A DNA stretch of 31,694 nucleotides, from contig CBFCZR010000004.1 in NCBI GenBank assembly GCA_965602795.1, forward strand, positions 1-31,694, written 5' to 3'. Position 1 is the first letter of the stretch. Every line of letters begins with the position of its first letter. Below the pieces are notes generated by a model that did not search any database, was not told where the DNA came from, and saw only the letters and a list, made by a program, of their open reading frames with translations. This document shows positions 7,633 to 16,035 of this stretch, piece after piece. Made by a program: the position numbers and the translations under genes. The DNA is from Bathyarchaeum sp965602795 (GTDB lineage Archaea > Thermoproteota > Bathyarchaeia > Bathyarchaeales > Bathyarchaeaceae).

Positions 7633-7643
7633 GGCTTAAATTA
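7633..7643 (+). promoter_or_regulatory. TATA-like box of the tRNA-Leu gene
   Basis: GGCTTAAATTA is centred about 32 nt before the mature tRNA 5' end at 7670. This predicts a short leader removed by RNase P. Confidence 0.45.
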
Positions 7644-7669
7644 ATTATTTCCTGTTTCTTTGAGGAGGG

Positions 7670-7775
7670 GCGGCGGTAGCGAAGCCAGGTCAAACGCGGA
7701 GGACTCAAGATCAGCGTTTGATGAGCTATCCTTTCCCATAGGGGTTCGCAGGTTCGATTCCTGCCCGCCGCACCA
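7670..7775 (+). tRNA. tRNA-Leu(CAA) with an 18-nt intron at 37/38 and encoded CCA
   Basis: The cloverleaf is complete. Acceptor GCGGCGG (7670-7676) pairs with CCGCCGC (7765-7771), with discriminator A7772 and genome-encoded CCA 7773-7775. The D arm is GCG...CGC. The anticodon stem GAGGA pairs with TCCTT after intron removal, around loop CT-CAA-GA (anticodon 7706-7708, codon UUG). There is a long variable arm (CCC-ATA-GGG), and the T arm is GCAGG-TTCGATT-CCTGC. The long variable arm, A73 and CAA anticodon identify leucine. The intron occupies 7710-7727 (listed separately). A short T run at 7794-7798 may end transcription. Confidence 0.97.
7710..7727 (+). other. tRNA intron with canonical bulge-helix-bulge splice motif
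   Basis: The intron is ATCAGCGTTTGATGAGCT. The precursor folds as exon stem GAGGA/TCCTT, then a 4-bp helix in which exon CTCA pairs with intron TGAG, flanked by the 3-nt bulges AGA and CTA, then an inner TCA/TGA helix closed by GCGTT. Cutting after the second base of each bulge (AG^A and CT^A) removes exactly 18 nt, as expected for archaeal splicing endonuclease. The intron pairs with part of the anticodon. Confidence 0.92.
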
Positions 7776-7798
7776 CAGCACAAACTTACCCCATTTTT

Positions 7799-7917
7799 GT
7801 CAAGAAAGTTTGACCAAAAAGTCACAACTTTAGTCAAGAAAAGTTGACTGAAAATTACATTTGAGGGCTTGTTTAGTCAAGAAACTTTTACAAAAATTCT
7901 TTTATTTGTATAGTCAA
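7799..7917 (+). promoter_or_regulatory. Array of GTCAA/TTGAC half-sites phased at 11 bp (putative operator)
   Basis: Dyads of the form GTCAA-N6-TTGAC lie at 7799-7814 and 7833-7848, with a degenerate third (GTCAA-N6-TTTAC) at 7876-7891. Further half-sites are GTCA at 7821 and GTCAA at 7913. Starts of the first five half-sites are 7799, 7810, 7821, 7833 and 7844, about one helical turn apart, so they face the same side of the DNA. The array ends at the TATA box of the surface-protein gene. The regulator is unknown. Confidence 0.55.
7899..7907 (+). promoter_or_regulatory. TATA-like box of the large surface-protein gene
   Basis: CTTTTATTT lies ~33-41 nt before the TTG start at 7940 and immediately after the third GTCAA dyad. 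Confidence 0.4.
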
Positions 7918-7939
7918 CAGGTTTAGTTAGGGGTTAGGT

Positions 7940-10306
7940 TTGAAATCTTTTGTAGCCGTATTTATGATGTCGATTATAGTTAGCGGTTTGTTGCTGGCTG
8001 GCGTCACGAGTTTTGGTTTAGCGCAAGACTCTACTCCATTCACAGTATCAGGTTATATATTGGATTCTGATGGTAAGGGAATCGCTGGCGCAACGATCAT
8101 TTTCAATGTACCCAAAATCGTACCCTCTGTTTACTCAAATTACTCAGGATATTACGAGGTTTCTACTCCCGCAGGCACTTACCACGTCAACGTCTGGCCA
8201 CCCTTCGATTCAAACTACCTTTCCTATGATGAACCAGCTTTTGCTGTGCAGTCAGACGTAACCAAAAACATCACTTTAGCTACAGGCTACAAGATATCCG
8301 GCTACATAACCGGCACATTGGGAGCACCTGTTAACAAGACTGTTGTTTCACTGGATAGCTTCTTTTGTGGCTGGTACTCTGACTATTCAGGTTACTATTT
8401 TGTAACTGTTCCTGCCGGCACATACAATTTGTTTGCCAAACCGGCGCAGGGTCCACAGGACGTAACTGATTTTTACACATATGCTGAGTATAATGTTGTC
8501 GTGAACGGTGACCTTGAAAAAGACTTCACAGTGAAAACGCACACCGAGATTTCAGGATATGTCTTAGATGAAGAAGGCAACGGACTGGCTGACGCCAACG
8601 TAATCTTCGGCGTGCCCGAAATTGTTCCCGGTGTTTTCACGGATTATTCCGGTTACTATACTGTTTATGTTCCAAGAGGCACTTATCATGTTAATGTTTG
8701 GCCGCCTTTTGATTCAAACTACATATCTTTTGACCAACCAGAGTTTACCGTGGGAACTAGAGACTTTACAAAAAACATTACACTGAGTTCAGGCTACAAA
8801 CTATCAGGTTATCTAACAGATTCCTCTGGGGCACCAATAAGAGGAGCCTTTGCATCGTTAGATCAATTCCACTGCGGATGGTACTCTGACACTTCGGGAT
8901 ACTATTTCGTCACTGCCCCAGCTGGAACATACACCTTAACCATTCAGTCTAAGACGGGTCAATTCTTCCCGATCTATACAGAAAACAACTTTGCCCTAAA
9001 TGGCGACAACACCAAAAACATCATTTTAACCGGTGCCAACATCCCCTTTAGTGACAACTTTGATGACGGTGTTGCGGATGGATGGACGCAACATGATGGT
9101 TCTTGGAGCGTCATAAATGGGGAGTATTTTGTTTCTGTTGGCGTAATAGAAGATGGAATCACAACTGTAAATGGACTAGATTTAACTGATTGCACGATTA
9201 GTACGAAGCTGCGATTTACGGACCCTATTGGATTCAGATCAGGCATAATCTTTCGATTCATCGATTCAACGCATTATTATTCTATCGAATTAGGCAACGA
9301 ATACGATACTCTGGACATGATTAAGTATACTCCAGAAGACCCAAATTATGGTGAAACATTTGCACAAATCCGGGATACCAATTTCCAAAAAGACGTAGAT
9401 TACCAGTTAAAGATTATAGTAAGCGGAAATCTCTTCAGGTGCTTCATTAACGGAGAAGAGGCGCTCACTGGAACTGACAACAGTTACACTCATGGAGGCG
9501 CGGGTCTGAGAGCTAGGCGAGCAGATGTCTGTTTCGATAATTTTAGAATCGAAAATGCCACAACATCTCCTTCACCAAAGCCTACCCCTTCACCAGTCCC
9601 AACGCCAAATCCGTCATTCCAGTCATATTCAGATGACTTTAGTGCAGATTCGGGCGCGTGGCAATATGTAGGAAGCGCATACAGAGACCAAACAAATGAG
9701 TATCTGGTTTTGACTGAATCTGTTTACGAAACGGCTGGAGTTGCTTGGTTCAATGCTCCAATTCAACACTCGTTTACTGCTAGTTTTCGTTACAAAACTT
9801 TCGGAGGAAGCAAAGGTGACGGTTTTACATTGTTCTTTTTCAAACAGACATATTCATCACTAGGCACAGGAGGGAGTCTAGGTTTCACAAATTCTGACCA
9901 CAAAATCGTGCCTGGATATGGCATCGAATTTGATGGTTGGAAAAACTGGCTTTCTGATTTCCAGCAATTTGATGGAGAAATTAATCCGCCGGATGGTGAC
10001 CCTTCTTCTAGTCATATTGCGTTGATTGAGGGTCATGTGGGTAACCATTTGGCATACGTTAATGATGACAGAATTGGTGATAATGTGTGGCATCAAGTTT
10101 TTGTGGAAGTTCAGGAGTCTTCGATCAGGGTTTTTGTTGACCAAGAATTGATTCTCGAATGGAGCGGGCTGCTAAACAGAACTTATGATGGATTCGGATT
10201 CTCTGGCGCCGATGGTGGAGTTGGAACCAACTGGCACATAATAGACGACTTTTCAATCAGTACAGAAATTGTGAAGCCACCTCCCAGTTTCTTACCATAC
10301 CGATGA
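7940..10306 (+). CDS. Large secreted protein with four carboxypeptidase-regulatory-like repeats and two lectin-like domains
   Basis: This encodes 788 residues from a TTG (GGGG ~6 nt upstream); ATG at 7964 is an alternative but would lose the basic n-region of the signal peptide (1-28, ending FGLAQ). Four beta-sandwich repeats (~37-115, 119-198, 205-283, 288-365) alternate in two types. Type A contains GTYHVNVWPPFDSNY; type B contains CGWYSDxSGYYFVT. The A-B pair was therefore duplicated. Residues ~370-550 form a concanavalin-like domain (FSDNFDDGVADGWTQ... CFDNFRIEN). A Pro/Ser/Thr linker (~552-567) follows, then an L-type-lectin-like domain (~573-780) with GDGFTLFFFK and GYGIEFDGW. No C-terminal anchor or catalytic site is visible. 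It is probably a secreted carbohydrate-binding surface protein. Confidence 0.85.
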   Translation: MKSFVAVFMMSIIVSGLLLAGVTSFGLAQDSTPFTVSGYILDSDGKGIAGATIIFNVPKIVPSVYSNYSGYYEVSTPAGTYHVNVWPPFDSNYLSYDEPAFAVQSDVTKNITLATGYKISGYITGTLGAPVNKTVVSLDSFFCGWYSDYSGYYFVTVPAGTYNLFAKPAQGPQDVTDFYTYAEYNVVVNGDLEKDFTVKTHTEISGYVLDEEGNGLADANVIFGVPEIVPGVFTDYSGYYTVYVPRGTYHVNVWPPFDSNYISFDQPEFTVGTRDFTKNITLSSGYKLSGYLTDSSGAPIRGAFASLDQFHCGWYSDTSGYYFVTAPAGTYTLTIQSKTGQFFPIYTENNFALNGDNTKNIILTGANIPFSDNFDDGVADGWTQHDGSWSVINGEYFVSVGVIEDGITTVNGLDLTDCTISTKLRFTDPIGFRSGIIFRFIDSTHYYSIELGNEYDTLDMIKYTPEDPNYGETFAQIRDTNFQKDVDYQLKIIVSGNLFRCFINGEEALTGTDNSYTHGGAGLRARRADVCFDNFRIENATTSPSPKPTPSPVPTPNPSFQSYSDDFSADSGAWQYVGSAYRDQTNEYLVLTESVYETAGVAWFNAPIQHSFTASFRYKTFGGSKGDGFTLFFFKQTYSSLGTGGSLGFTNSDHKIVPGYGIEFDGWKNWLSDFQQFDGEINPPDGDPSSSHIALIEGHVGNHLAYVNDDRIGDNVWHQVFVEVQESSIRVFVDQELILEWSGLLNRTYDGFGFSGADGGVGTNWHIIDDFSISTEIVKPPPSFLPYR

Positions 10307-10409
10307 AAAAATCTTGGCAAGACCCAACAACGGTGAGTACTGCTTCTGACGGAACTTGCACCCAAAAATCTCATAATGTAATCATTAATCTGCTTGAAGG
10401 TGATGGTGA

Positions 10410-10523
10410 ATGCGCACAAATCAGTTTGTGAACTCGAAGGAGAAAATAGAAATGCACGCACCCACACATGATGAGATGCTGAGAACAGCATATAAGGTAT
10501 ATTTCGATTTCCGATATAAGTGA
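10410..10523 (+). CDS. Possible 37-residue small protein
   Basis: In the 246-nt gap between two convergent genes there is an ATG preceded by GGTGAT 5 nt upstream, a strong SD like the one at 20641. The frame is closed upstream by a TGA at 10407 and ends at a TGA at 10521. A second in-frame ATG at 10452 has AAGGAG 9 nt upstream. The product starts MRTNQFVNSKEK and ends YFDFRYK, and is charged and aromatic. No homology is recognised. Support comes only from the two SDs and could be chance. Confidence 0.3.
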   Translation: MRTNQFVNSKEKIEMHAPTHDEMLRTAYKVYFDFRYK

Positions 10524-10552
10524 AAGAATGGGACTTATGCCGCTTTGGGCAT

Positions 10553-12649
10553 TCACGAATATGCAACAGTCTCTAGAACTTCTTTTTCGTGTGGCGGTCT
10601 AACAAAAGCCACATCCTCAATGTACGCTCTTAAAGGCTCAGCTATGCTCCAAGCCTGAGAAATGCAGCCTCTGCTAAGGTGTGGCGCGTCGCCATCAAAG
10701 ATTTCGCTTACCGTTCCTAAGCCAACTCGATTTGTTTCTTCTAAGAAGAGAGGTTGCAAGAAACTCTGGAAAGCAAATTTCCGCCAACGTTCCTCATGAT
10801 TTTTTGTCTTCAAGAATGCTGTGGTGAAGGGGCCTAGAAGCCACGCCCAGACAGTGCCGTTGTGGTATGCGCTGTCGCGGTGAGTCCAATCGCCGAGGTA
10901 TTTTCCGATGTACCGGGGGTCGGTTTCAGGAAGTGTTTTCAGTCCATATATTCCCCACAAACGTTTCCAGACAACATCAACGATCTTCTCTGCCCTCTTC
11001 AGGTCAACTATGGGAAAATCCAGCGACAAGGCGATAACCTGGTTTGGGCGCAACGTCGAATCAGCGCCATCCTCAGCTACAACATCAAAGAGGCACCCGT
11101 CTTTGGGATTCCAAAACTTCTCTGAAAAACTCGCTCTAGCATTCTCAGCCATGCTGTAATACTTTTCTGTCTTGTCTCCCTGATCAAAACGTTTTGCTAG
11201 CAACTGCATGGTCTTCAGGGCGTTATACCATAAGGCTTGTATCTCCACTGCCTTCCCGTCTCTAGGCGTAACAAACCGGTCAACTGTGGTGGCGTCCATC
11301 CACGTAAGCTGTGGACCATGAGCGATCAAACCGTCATCTTCCACGTGAATCCCAAAAATTGTTCCCTCAACGTGATATTCCACGATCTGGTTCATTTTTT
11401 TCCAAAGTTTTTCTTGAACAAAACTGTAGTCTCCAGTATACTTGAGGTATTGGAGAACCGCATTGAAGAACCATAAGGTGGCGTCAACAGTGTTGTATAG
11501 AGGGATGTCTCCAGCCTTGTCAGAGAAACGATTCGGAATGACGCCTTTATGGCAGTAACGCTCAAAAGTCAACAGAATCTCCTGTGCATCCTGAAACCTT
11601 CCAGTTACAAGCGTCAGCCCAGGCAGGGAAATGAGTGCGTCTCTTCCCCAATCATCAAACCAGTGGTAACCCGCAATCACGGACTTCTTTTTGGTTGAAG
11701 CTCTAGACACAACAAACGAATCCGCAGCTTGGATAAGCCACTTCAGCCAACCATCCCTTTTCAAGTCAGCATGGCGTTTCGTGAACTGTTCCAGCAAGCC
11801 TCTTCGCCGCTTTAACTCTTCACGGTATAACAGTTCAATGTCTTCGGTTCGCTTACCAAAAGACAAAAAACGGCTCTGCGCTTCTTCACTATTTTTTCCA
11901 GCCACCGCAAGGACATGAAACCGTTTCTTCTCTTTGGGGCCAACAGAAAATTGGAAGAATCCGGGTCTAAAGTAGTCGTCGGTGCTTTTTTCGCTTCGGG
12001 AGGAGTCAACCCTGAAGAAGACGTTTTCAACCCACCAGCTCTCATCCACAAAAGAGCCTGTATTGCCTGAGGACAGAATCAGGGAGGAAAGCGAATCTGA
12101 CGGCTCGATTACCACAGCTTCTCCGCAGCGCTTCTGAATAAAACTCCACGGTAAAGTTTCCCTGTCCGTTGTGTTGTATATGTGCCTTGAATTGACAAGC
12201 GGCGAGACTTTGACAGATACTTTTTGTTCTAAGGGATTATAGACTTCGTAGATTGCTGCTGTTGCGTTTTTCAGGTAAGGCATAAAAACTGTTTTCTGGA
12301 CTTTAACACCTTCCACAGCATACTTGTAGGTTGGCAGAGGGCTTAGAACAAAATTGGAGAGAAAACGGTGTCCTTTAGGATGTATGACGTCATGGAACTC
12401 GTTTGCCCCCAGAGTGTAAGTTTCTGTTCCAATTTTTAGTTCCTCGTCAAGTTTTGTAAGTAGAACCCAGCGATTTATGGGCGGATTAAGGGCTGCCACA
12501 AGTAGACCGTGATATTTTCTGGTGTTGATTCCCAAAACTGTCGAAGACGCGTATCCGCCTAATCCGTTGGTTACAATCCATTCTCTGCCTAGAGCTTCGT
12601 TAACGTCTGAGAGAACGTCTCGCCCAAGACCTATTCTGGGTAAGTCCAA
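10553..12649 (-). CDS. Glycogen-debranching enzyme / amylo-alpha-1,6-glucosidase family (GDE)
   Basis: This encodes 698 residues. The N-terminal GDE_N-type beta domain (~15-290) starts with EWIVTNGLGGYASSTVLGIN and TRKYHGLLVA. The C-terminal (alpha/alpha)6 catalytic domain (~300-690) contains GYHWFDDWGRDALISLPGL (~327-345), the hallmark of archaeal and bacterial GDE/GH133 proteins, and VDATLWF, PQLTWMDA and a late HRDSAYHNGTVWAWL. It should hydrolyse alpha-1,6 branch points of glycogen or related alpha-glucans. The TTG at 12649 is the only start before an in-frame TAA upstream. The gene lies 21 nt after the DUF89 gene and probably shares a transcript with it and triosephosphate isomerase, tying glucan use to central carbon flow (inference). 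Confidence 0.93.
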   Translation of the reverse strand: MDLPRIGLGRDVLSDVNEALGREWIVTNGLGGYASSTVLGINTRKYHGLLVAALNPPINRWVLLTKLDEELKIGTETYTLGANEFHDVIHPKGHRFLSNFVLSPLPTYKYAVEGVKVQKTVFMPYLKNATAAIYEVYNPLEQKVSVKVSPLVNSRHIYNTTDRETLPWSFIQKRCGEAVVIEPSDSLSSLILSSGNTGSFVDESWWVENVFFRVDSSRSEKSTDDYFRPGFFQFSVGPKEKKRFHVLAVAGKNSEEAQSRFLSFGKRTEDIELLYREELKRRRGLLEQFTKRHADLKRDGWLKWLIQAADSFVVSRASTKKKSVIAGYHWFDDWGRDALISLPGLTLVTGRFQDAQEILLTFERYCHKGVIPNRFSDKAGDIPLYNTVDATLWFFNAVLQYLKYTGDYSFVQEKLWKKMNQIVEYHVEGTIFGIHVEDDGLIAHGPQLTWMDATTVDRFVTPRDGKAVEIQALWYNALKTMQLLAKRFDQGDKTEKYYSMAENARASFSEKFWNPKDGCLFDVVAEDGADSTLRPNQVIALSLDFPIVDLKRAEKIVDVVWKRLWGIYGLKTLPETDPRYIGKYLGDWTHRDSAYHNGTVWAWLLGPFTTAFLKTKNHEERWRKFAFQSFLQPLFLEETNRVGLGTVSEIFDGDAPHLSRGCISQAWSIAEPLRAYIEDVAFVRPPHEKEVLETVAYS

Positions 12650-12670
12650 GTTGGTGACATCTCGTTAGAT

Positions 12671-13552
12671 TTAAGGTAGGAGCTTGGCTATGTTCTTTCC
12701 TGTACCCACATTGAAGTGATTGGCTACGGTGCTACATTTTGTCCGCAAAAGCAAAGCATGAGGAACCGGAAGCTCAAGCTCTGTAAGGGTTTCAGCGTGA
12801 CCCATACCCTTCGCCACCACCAAATCCGCAGAATTATAAAGTTCTAGAAACTCATCTGAACATTCGCTGGGAAACAAGCCAACAGAATCCGAGCCGGTGG
12901 ACATAAGCTCGTCTGCAACTTGGTCCATTCCAACAGTTTTGGCATCTTCCAATGTGGCATCATTGAGTATAGGACCATCCTTGACCCCCACTGTAACATG
13001 GGCACCAAGATTTGTCAGTTCCTGAACAAGTAGCGTGTCGAGAGCTATTTCTCCGGCGTTGTCAGTTAAGTAGATAACACTTTTTGCATTATTTGCCTTG
13101 TTGAAGATTTGGGGGATTTCATCCAATGCCAAGTCATATTCAGCCTGCTGAATCAGCTGCTCAAGATCTGAGAACTTGAATGGATTGTCGGGTAAATCAA
13201 ATTCCATGATGTTGCCGACAATGGCGGAGAGACAAGCTTTCCTAAACCGTAACTCTGGTGACGTTTCCTGTGAGATTATACTTTTTGCTAGGGGAACGAC
13301 TTCCAGCGCCTTTTTGTTGCTGAGCTGCTTCTTTTGCTTATATGGGTCAGGGTTTCCGGTTATCTTTCGTATCAGCCGGTCCCGTTTTGTGCCTAAATAG
13401 GCGGGGTTGGCTGTTGGCTTGAATCCGTCAGCTAAGAAACTTAAGACTGCTGACAACGTTTTGAATTGTAAAGCCTTATCGTCTGTGGCCTCTTGGATTT
13501 GTAGGTACCCACGATTAAGAATGCATGAGATACATCTTAGTCCAACTTTCAA
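12671..13552 (-). CDS. DUF89 / ARMT1-like metal-dependent phosphatase-family protein (paralogue 1)
   Basis: This encodes 293 residues from TTG at 13552, with GGGG ~10 nt upstream. The N-terminal CISC (Cys7, Cys10) and an all-helical first third lead into the Rossmann-like core. The metal-site segments are DNAGEIALDTLL, KDGPILNDATLEDA and the later DLVVAKGMGHAET. DUF89 proteins are metal-dependent phosphatases thought to remove damaged or overflow sugar phosphates and related metabolites; archaeal members with this CxxC are structurally known but poorly assigned. Position between triosephosphate isomerase and a debranching enzyme suggests a sugar-phosphate substrate (inference). A second family member is encoded at 22471-23331. 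Confidence 0.88.
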   Translation of the reverse strand: MKVGLRCISCILNRGYLQIQEATDDKALQFKTLSAVLSFLADGFKPTANPAYLGTKRDRLIRKITGNPDPYKQKKQLSNKKALEVVPLAKSIISQETSPELRFRKACLSAIVGNIMEFDLPDNPFKFSDLEQLIQQAEYDLALDEIPQIFNKANNAKSVIYLTDNAGEIALDTLLVQELTNLGAHVTVGVKDGPILNDATLEDAKTVGMDQVADELMSTGSDSVGLFPSECSDEFLELYNSADLVVAKGMGHAETLTELELPVPHALLLRTKCSTVANHFNVGTGKNIAKLLP

Positions 13553-13627
13553 TCATCAATTCCCCTAACAAACATCGGTTAATTTTGATATCTCCTGATC
13601 AGCGCACCGTTTTTCAAAATCAGGTAT

Positions 13628-14317
13628 TTACGTCGTTTCACTTATGGCTTCTGAAAATTCCATCAGCACTTTGCTGGAGTCTTTGGCTTTCACTATGCCG
13701 CTGGCAACCAAAACTCCCATGGTGCCAAGCTTCAAAGCAGCAGCCACATCCTCGCCCTTTGTTATTCCCGCACCGCAGAGAGTCACCACACGGGGGTTCA
13801 CATGCTTAACAAGTTTAACCATCTGAGTGACAGCGTCAGGCTTAGTTTTAGAAACGGGAATTCCGCTTCCTATCAGCTCAGGCGGCTCCAAAGAAATTAT
13901 GTCAGGATTAAGTGCGGCAGCAGCTTGGCTCACCGCAGCGTTGTTAGTGCACACCACAGAAACCATGCCAACTTCTCGTGTCCTTGCAATTATGGCTTCG
14001 ATGTCGCGCAGTTTTAGCTGCTTCTCCGCGTGGTTGATTAAGGTTCCAACTGCTCCAGCCTCTTTCACAGATTCAAGAAGAATGTGTCCCGTGGAACTGC
14101 CCGGAACAATGGGGTCAATATGCTGCGCAAAAACTGGAATTGAAACGGCATCACAAACGGATGCTATGTCTGCCACTTGGGGAGCCACGCAAATGTTAAC
14201 GCCTGATTCTTTGCTCACTTCTTCTGCAATTTTTGACAGTTTAACTGCTTTTTTTCCGGTGGCTTCAGAGTATGTCTTGTAATTCACAATAATGAGGGGT
14301 ACCTTGAGGTCATTCAT
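13628..14317 (-). CDS. tpiA: Triosephosphate isomerase, archaeal type
   Basis: It interconverts dihydroxyacetone phosphate and glyceraldehyde 3-phosphate. It is 229 residues, about 20 shorter than bacterial and eukaryal enzymes, as usual for archaeal TPI. Catalytic residues are Lys14 in VNYKTY, His96 in TLINHAEKQL and Glu144 in SLEPPELIGSG. The phosphate-binding ends CGAGITKGEDVAAAL and GVLVASGIVKAKD are intact. The ATG at 14317 is preferred; a TTG immediately before it is also in frame. It heads the minus-strand run with DUF89 and GDE, with a 75-nt gap to the next gene. Confidence 0.96.
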   Translation of the reverse strand: MNDLKVPLIIVNYKTYSEATGKKAVKLSKIAEEVSKESGVNICVAPQVADIASVCDAVSIPVFAQHIDPIVPGSSTGHILLESVKEAGAVGTLINHAEKQLKLRDIEAIIARTREVGMVSVVCTNNAAVSQAAAALNPDIISLEPPELIGSGIPVSKTKPDAVTQMVKLVKHVNPRVVTLCGAGITKGEDVAAALKLGTMGVLVASGIVKAKDSSKVLMEFSEAISETT

Positions 14318-14478
14318 CAATATTCGCCGCTTAATGCTACACCTAAGGGACTTAAAGATTTAGCCTCGGAAATTAATGTTTCCCATTATACATCTATATT
14401 TCAGCTTGAGACTAAAACTATACTTTTTGTCTTGACAATCAACAACATTGCACATTGTACAGCACAGGAAATCAAAAA

Positions 14479-15861
14479 TCAACTGCCTTCGTAAGGCGGT
14501 CGTTCTGTAGTGGTAACTTCCACTGATTCAGTCACACCAGACCTCCACAGAGTCAAAGTGACTGATTGACCGGGTGACACTTCTACTTCCATGTATGCAC
14601 TCCAGTCTTCTACGGTGTATGTAGAATGACCATCCACAGCCAGAATAATATCCATAGCTGTATAACCTTGAGCCCCGATTACAGCGGGGTTTAATCCAGC
14701 TTCATCTGCTGGCAAATCTTGAACCACATCCATAACCAGAAGCCCAGCTTGATACTCGTCAACATTAAGGAGGTTCAAGGAGGTTACAACTTCGGGAGTC
14801 AGCGCTAATATAGAAACACCTACAAAAGGGTGCATATACTCCCCTTCATCTACAAGAGAGGGAACCACGCGCTTCATGATATTTATGGGCACTGCAAAGT
14901 TGAAACCCACATCGGTGCCCGCATTTGTTATTCCCACAACGTTCCCAGACATGTCCAATAATGGTCCTCCTGAGCTGCCTGGGGCAATGGTTAAGTCCAG
15001 CTGTAACACAGGCACGATTATGGGTTCAATGTCAAGGAGCCTGTTGACTTGACTTATGTAGCCCACGGAAAGGCTTTCTGCAAATCCAAGAGGGCTGCCT
15101 ATGGCTACTACTTGCTTTCCGATGCTGCTTTGGTTACCGAAATTCAAGGGTGTTGCCTCAGCCGGAGCAGTAGGCACTGACAGCACTGCAATGTCTGAGT
15201 AAGCGTCAGAGCCTATCACCGTTGCCTGTGTTCTGGTTCTGTCGAAGAACTCTATTTCGATGTCGGTTTCCTCTGTGACTACATGGTAATTGGTGAGTAT
15301 TATGTTTGAATTATTGTATAGGAATCCTGAACCCTGTCCTAGAGATGTTCTGATTACCACAACGGATTTGTATGCTGCCTCGTAGACTTCCGTTGGCGTC
15401 AGGGTAAGAAGCTGGTCAACGATTCCCTCTAGATTCGAAAGATTTGATATGAGACATTCAAGTGTTTCAACTGCGGTTCCGATTTCAGCCAAGTCTGTGG
15501 ATAAACTTTGATTTAGGGCATTCATCTGATTGGTTAGATTCGTTAGGTCCGATTTTGCTTCTTGAATATCGCCTTTCGCTTCTTCCATGGCGCTTTGGAG
15601 TTCACTAATCTGTTCTTTCTGTTCATCAATCTGTTCTATCTTGGTATTAATCTGGTCTATAGTCGTTTGTAGTTCGTTGATTTGCTCTTCATGTGCATTA
15701 ACCTGCTCTAGGGCGCTTTGCAGTTCATCAAGCTTTTCGTTCTGGATACTAAGCTGCTCTTTAACCTGAATGCTGTCAAGTATCAAATAGGTGTTAACAG
15801 CTGAGAATAAAATAGCGACAACGGCTATTATTGCTACTATCTTTAGAGTCCTGTTGGACAT
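14479..15861 (-). CDS. Membrane-anchored HtrA/DegP-like serine protease with long coiled coil and PDZ domain
   Basis: This encodes 460 residues. A single N-terminal membrane segment (~7-28) anchors it, with the rest probably outside the cell. Residues ~30-150 form a coiled coil with repeated EQI-x-EL/Q heptads, an unusually long stalk for this family. The trypsin-like domain (~155-340) has the complete triad: His193 (LTNYHVV), Asp223 (SDIAVL) and Ser297 (PGSSGGPLL). The C-terminal PDZ (~345-455) contains FVGVSILAL, DEAGLNPA and GYTAMDIILAVDG. It would degrade or refold damaged exported proteins; the coiled coil likely oligomerises it or sets its distance from the membrane. The start is ATG 15861. 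The ParA-like gene upstream lies on the same strand, 174 nt away. Confidence 0.93.
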   Translation of the reverse strand: MSNRTLKIVAIIAVVAILFSAVNTYLILDSIQVKEQLSIQNEKLDELQSALEQVNAHEEQINELQTTIDQINTKIEQIDEQKEQISELQSAMEEAKGDIQEAKSDLTNLTNQMNALNQSLSTDLAEIGTAVETLECLISNLSNLEGIVDQLLTLTPTEVYEAAYKSVVVIRTSLGQGSGFLYNNSNIILTNYHVVTEETDIEIEFFDRTRTQATVIGSDAYSDIAVLSVPTAPAEATPLNFGNQSSIGKQVVAIGSPLGFAESLSVGYISQVNRLLDIEPIIVPVLQLDLTIAPGSSGGPLLDMSGNVVGITNAGTDVGFNFAVPINIMKRVVPSLVDEGEYMHPFVGVSILALTPEVVTSLNLLNVDEYQAGLLVMDVVQDLPADEAGLNPAVIGAQGYTAMDIILAVDGHSTYTVEDWSAYMEVEVSPGQSVTLTLWRSGVTESVEVTTTERPPYEGS

Positions 15862-16035
15862 GTTCTATTTTCATTCGTCCATCGGCTTTAAGATTTTTGG
15901 ATTAGGCGCAAACGTGTGCCTAGGTCCTCAAAAGAGATGGAAAAATCTACGTATGTTCCACATTCCAATGGGTTCTTATTCAGATTTCCATTAGAACGGG
16001 AGCCTCGTCACATTACATTCTGTTGTTTCCTTCGG

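Noticed and set aside
10183..10566. 127-residue minus-strand open frame across the gap after the surface protein
   Set aside because: It overlaps the end of two real genes, has no family features and no SD.
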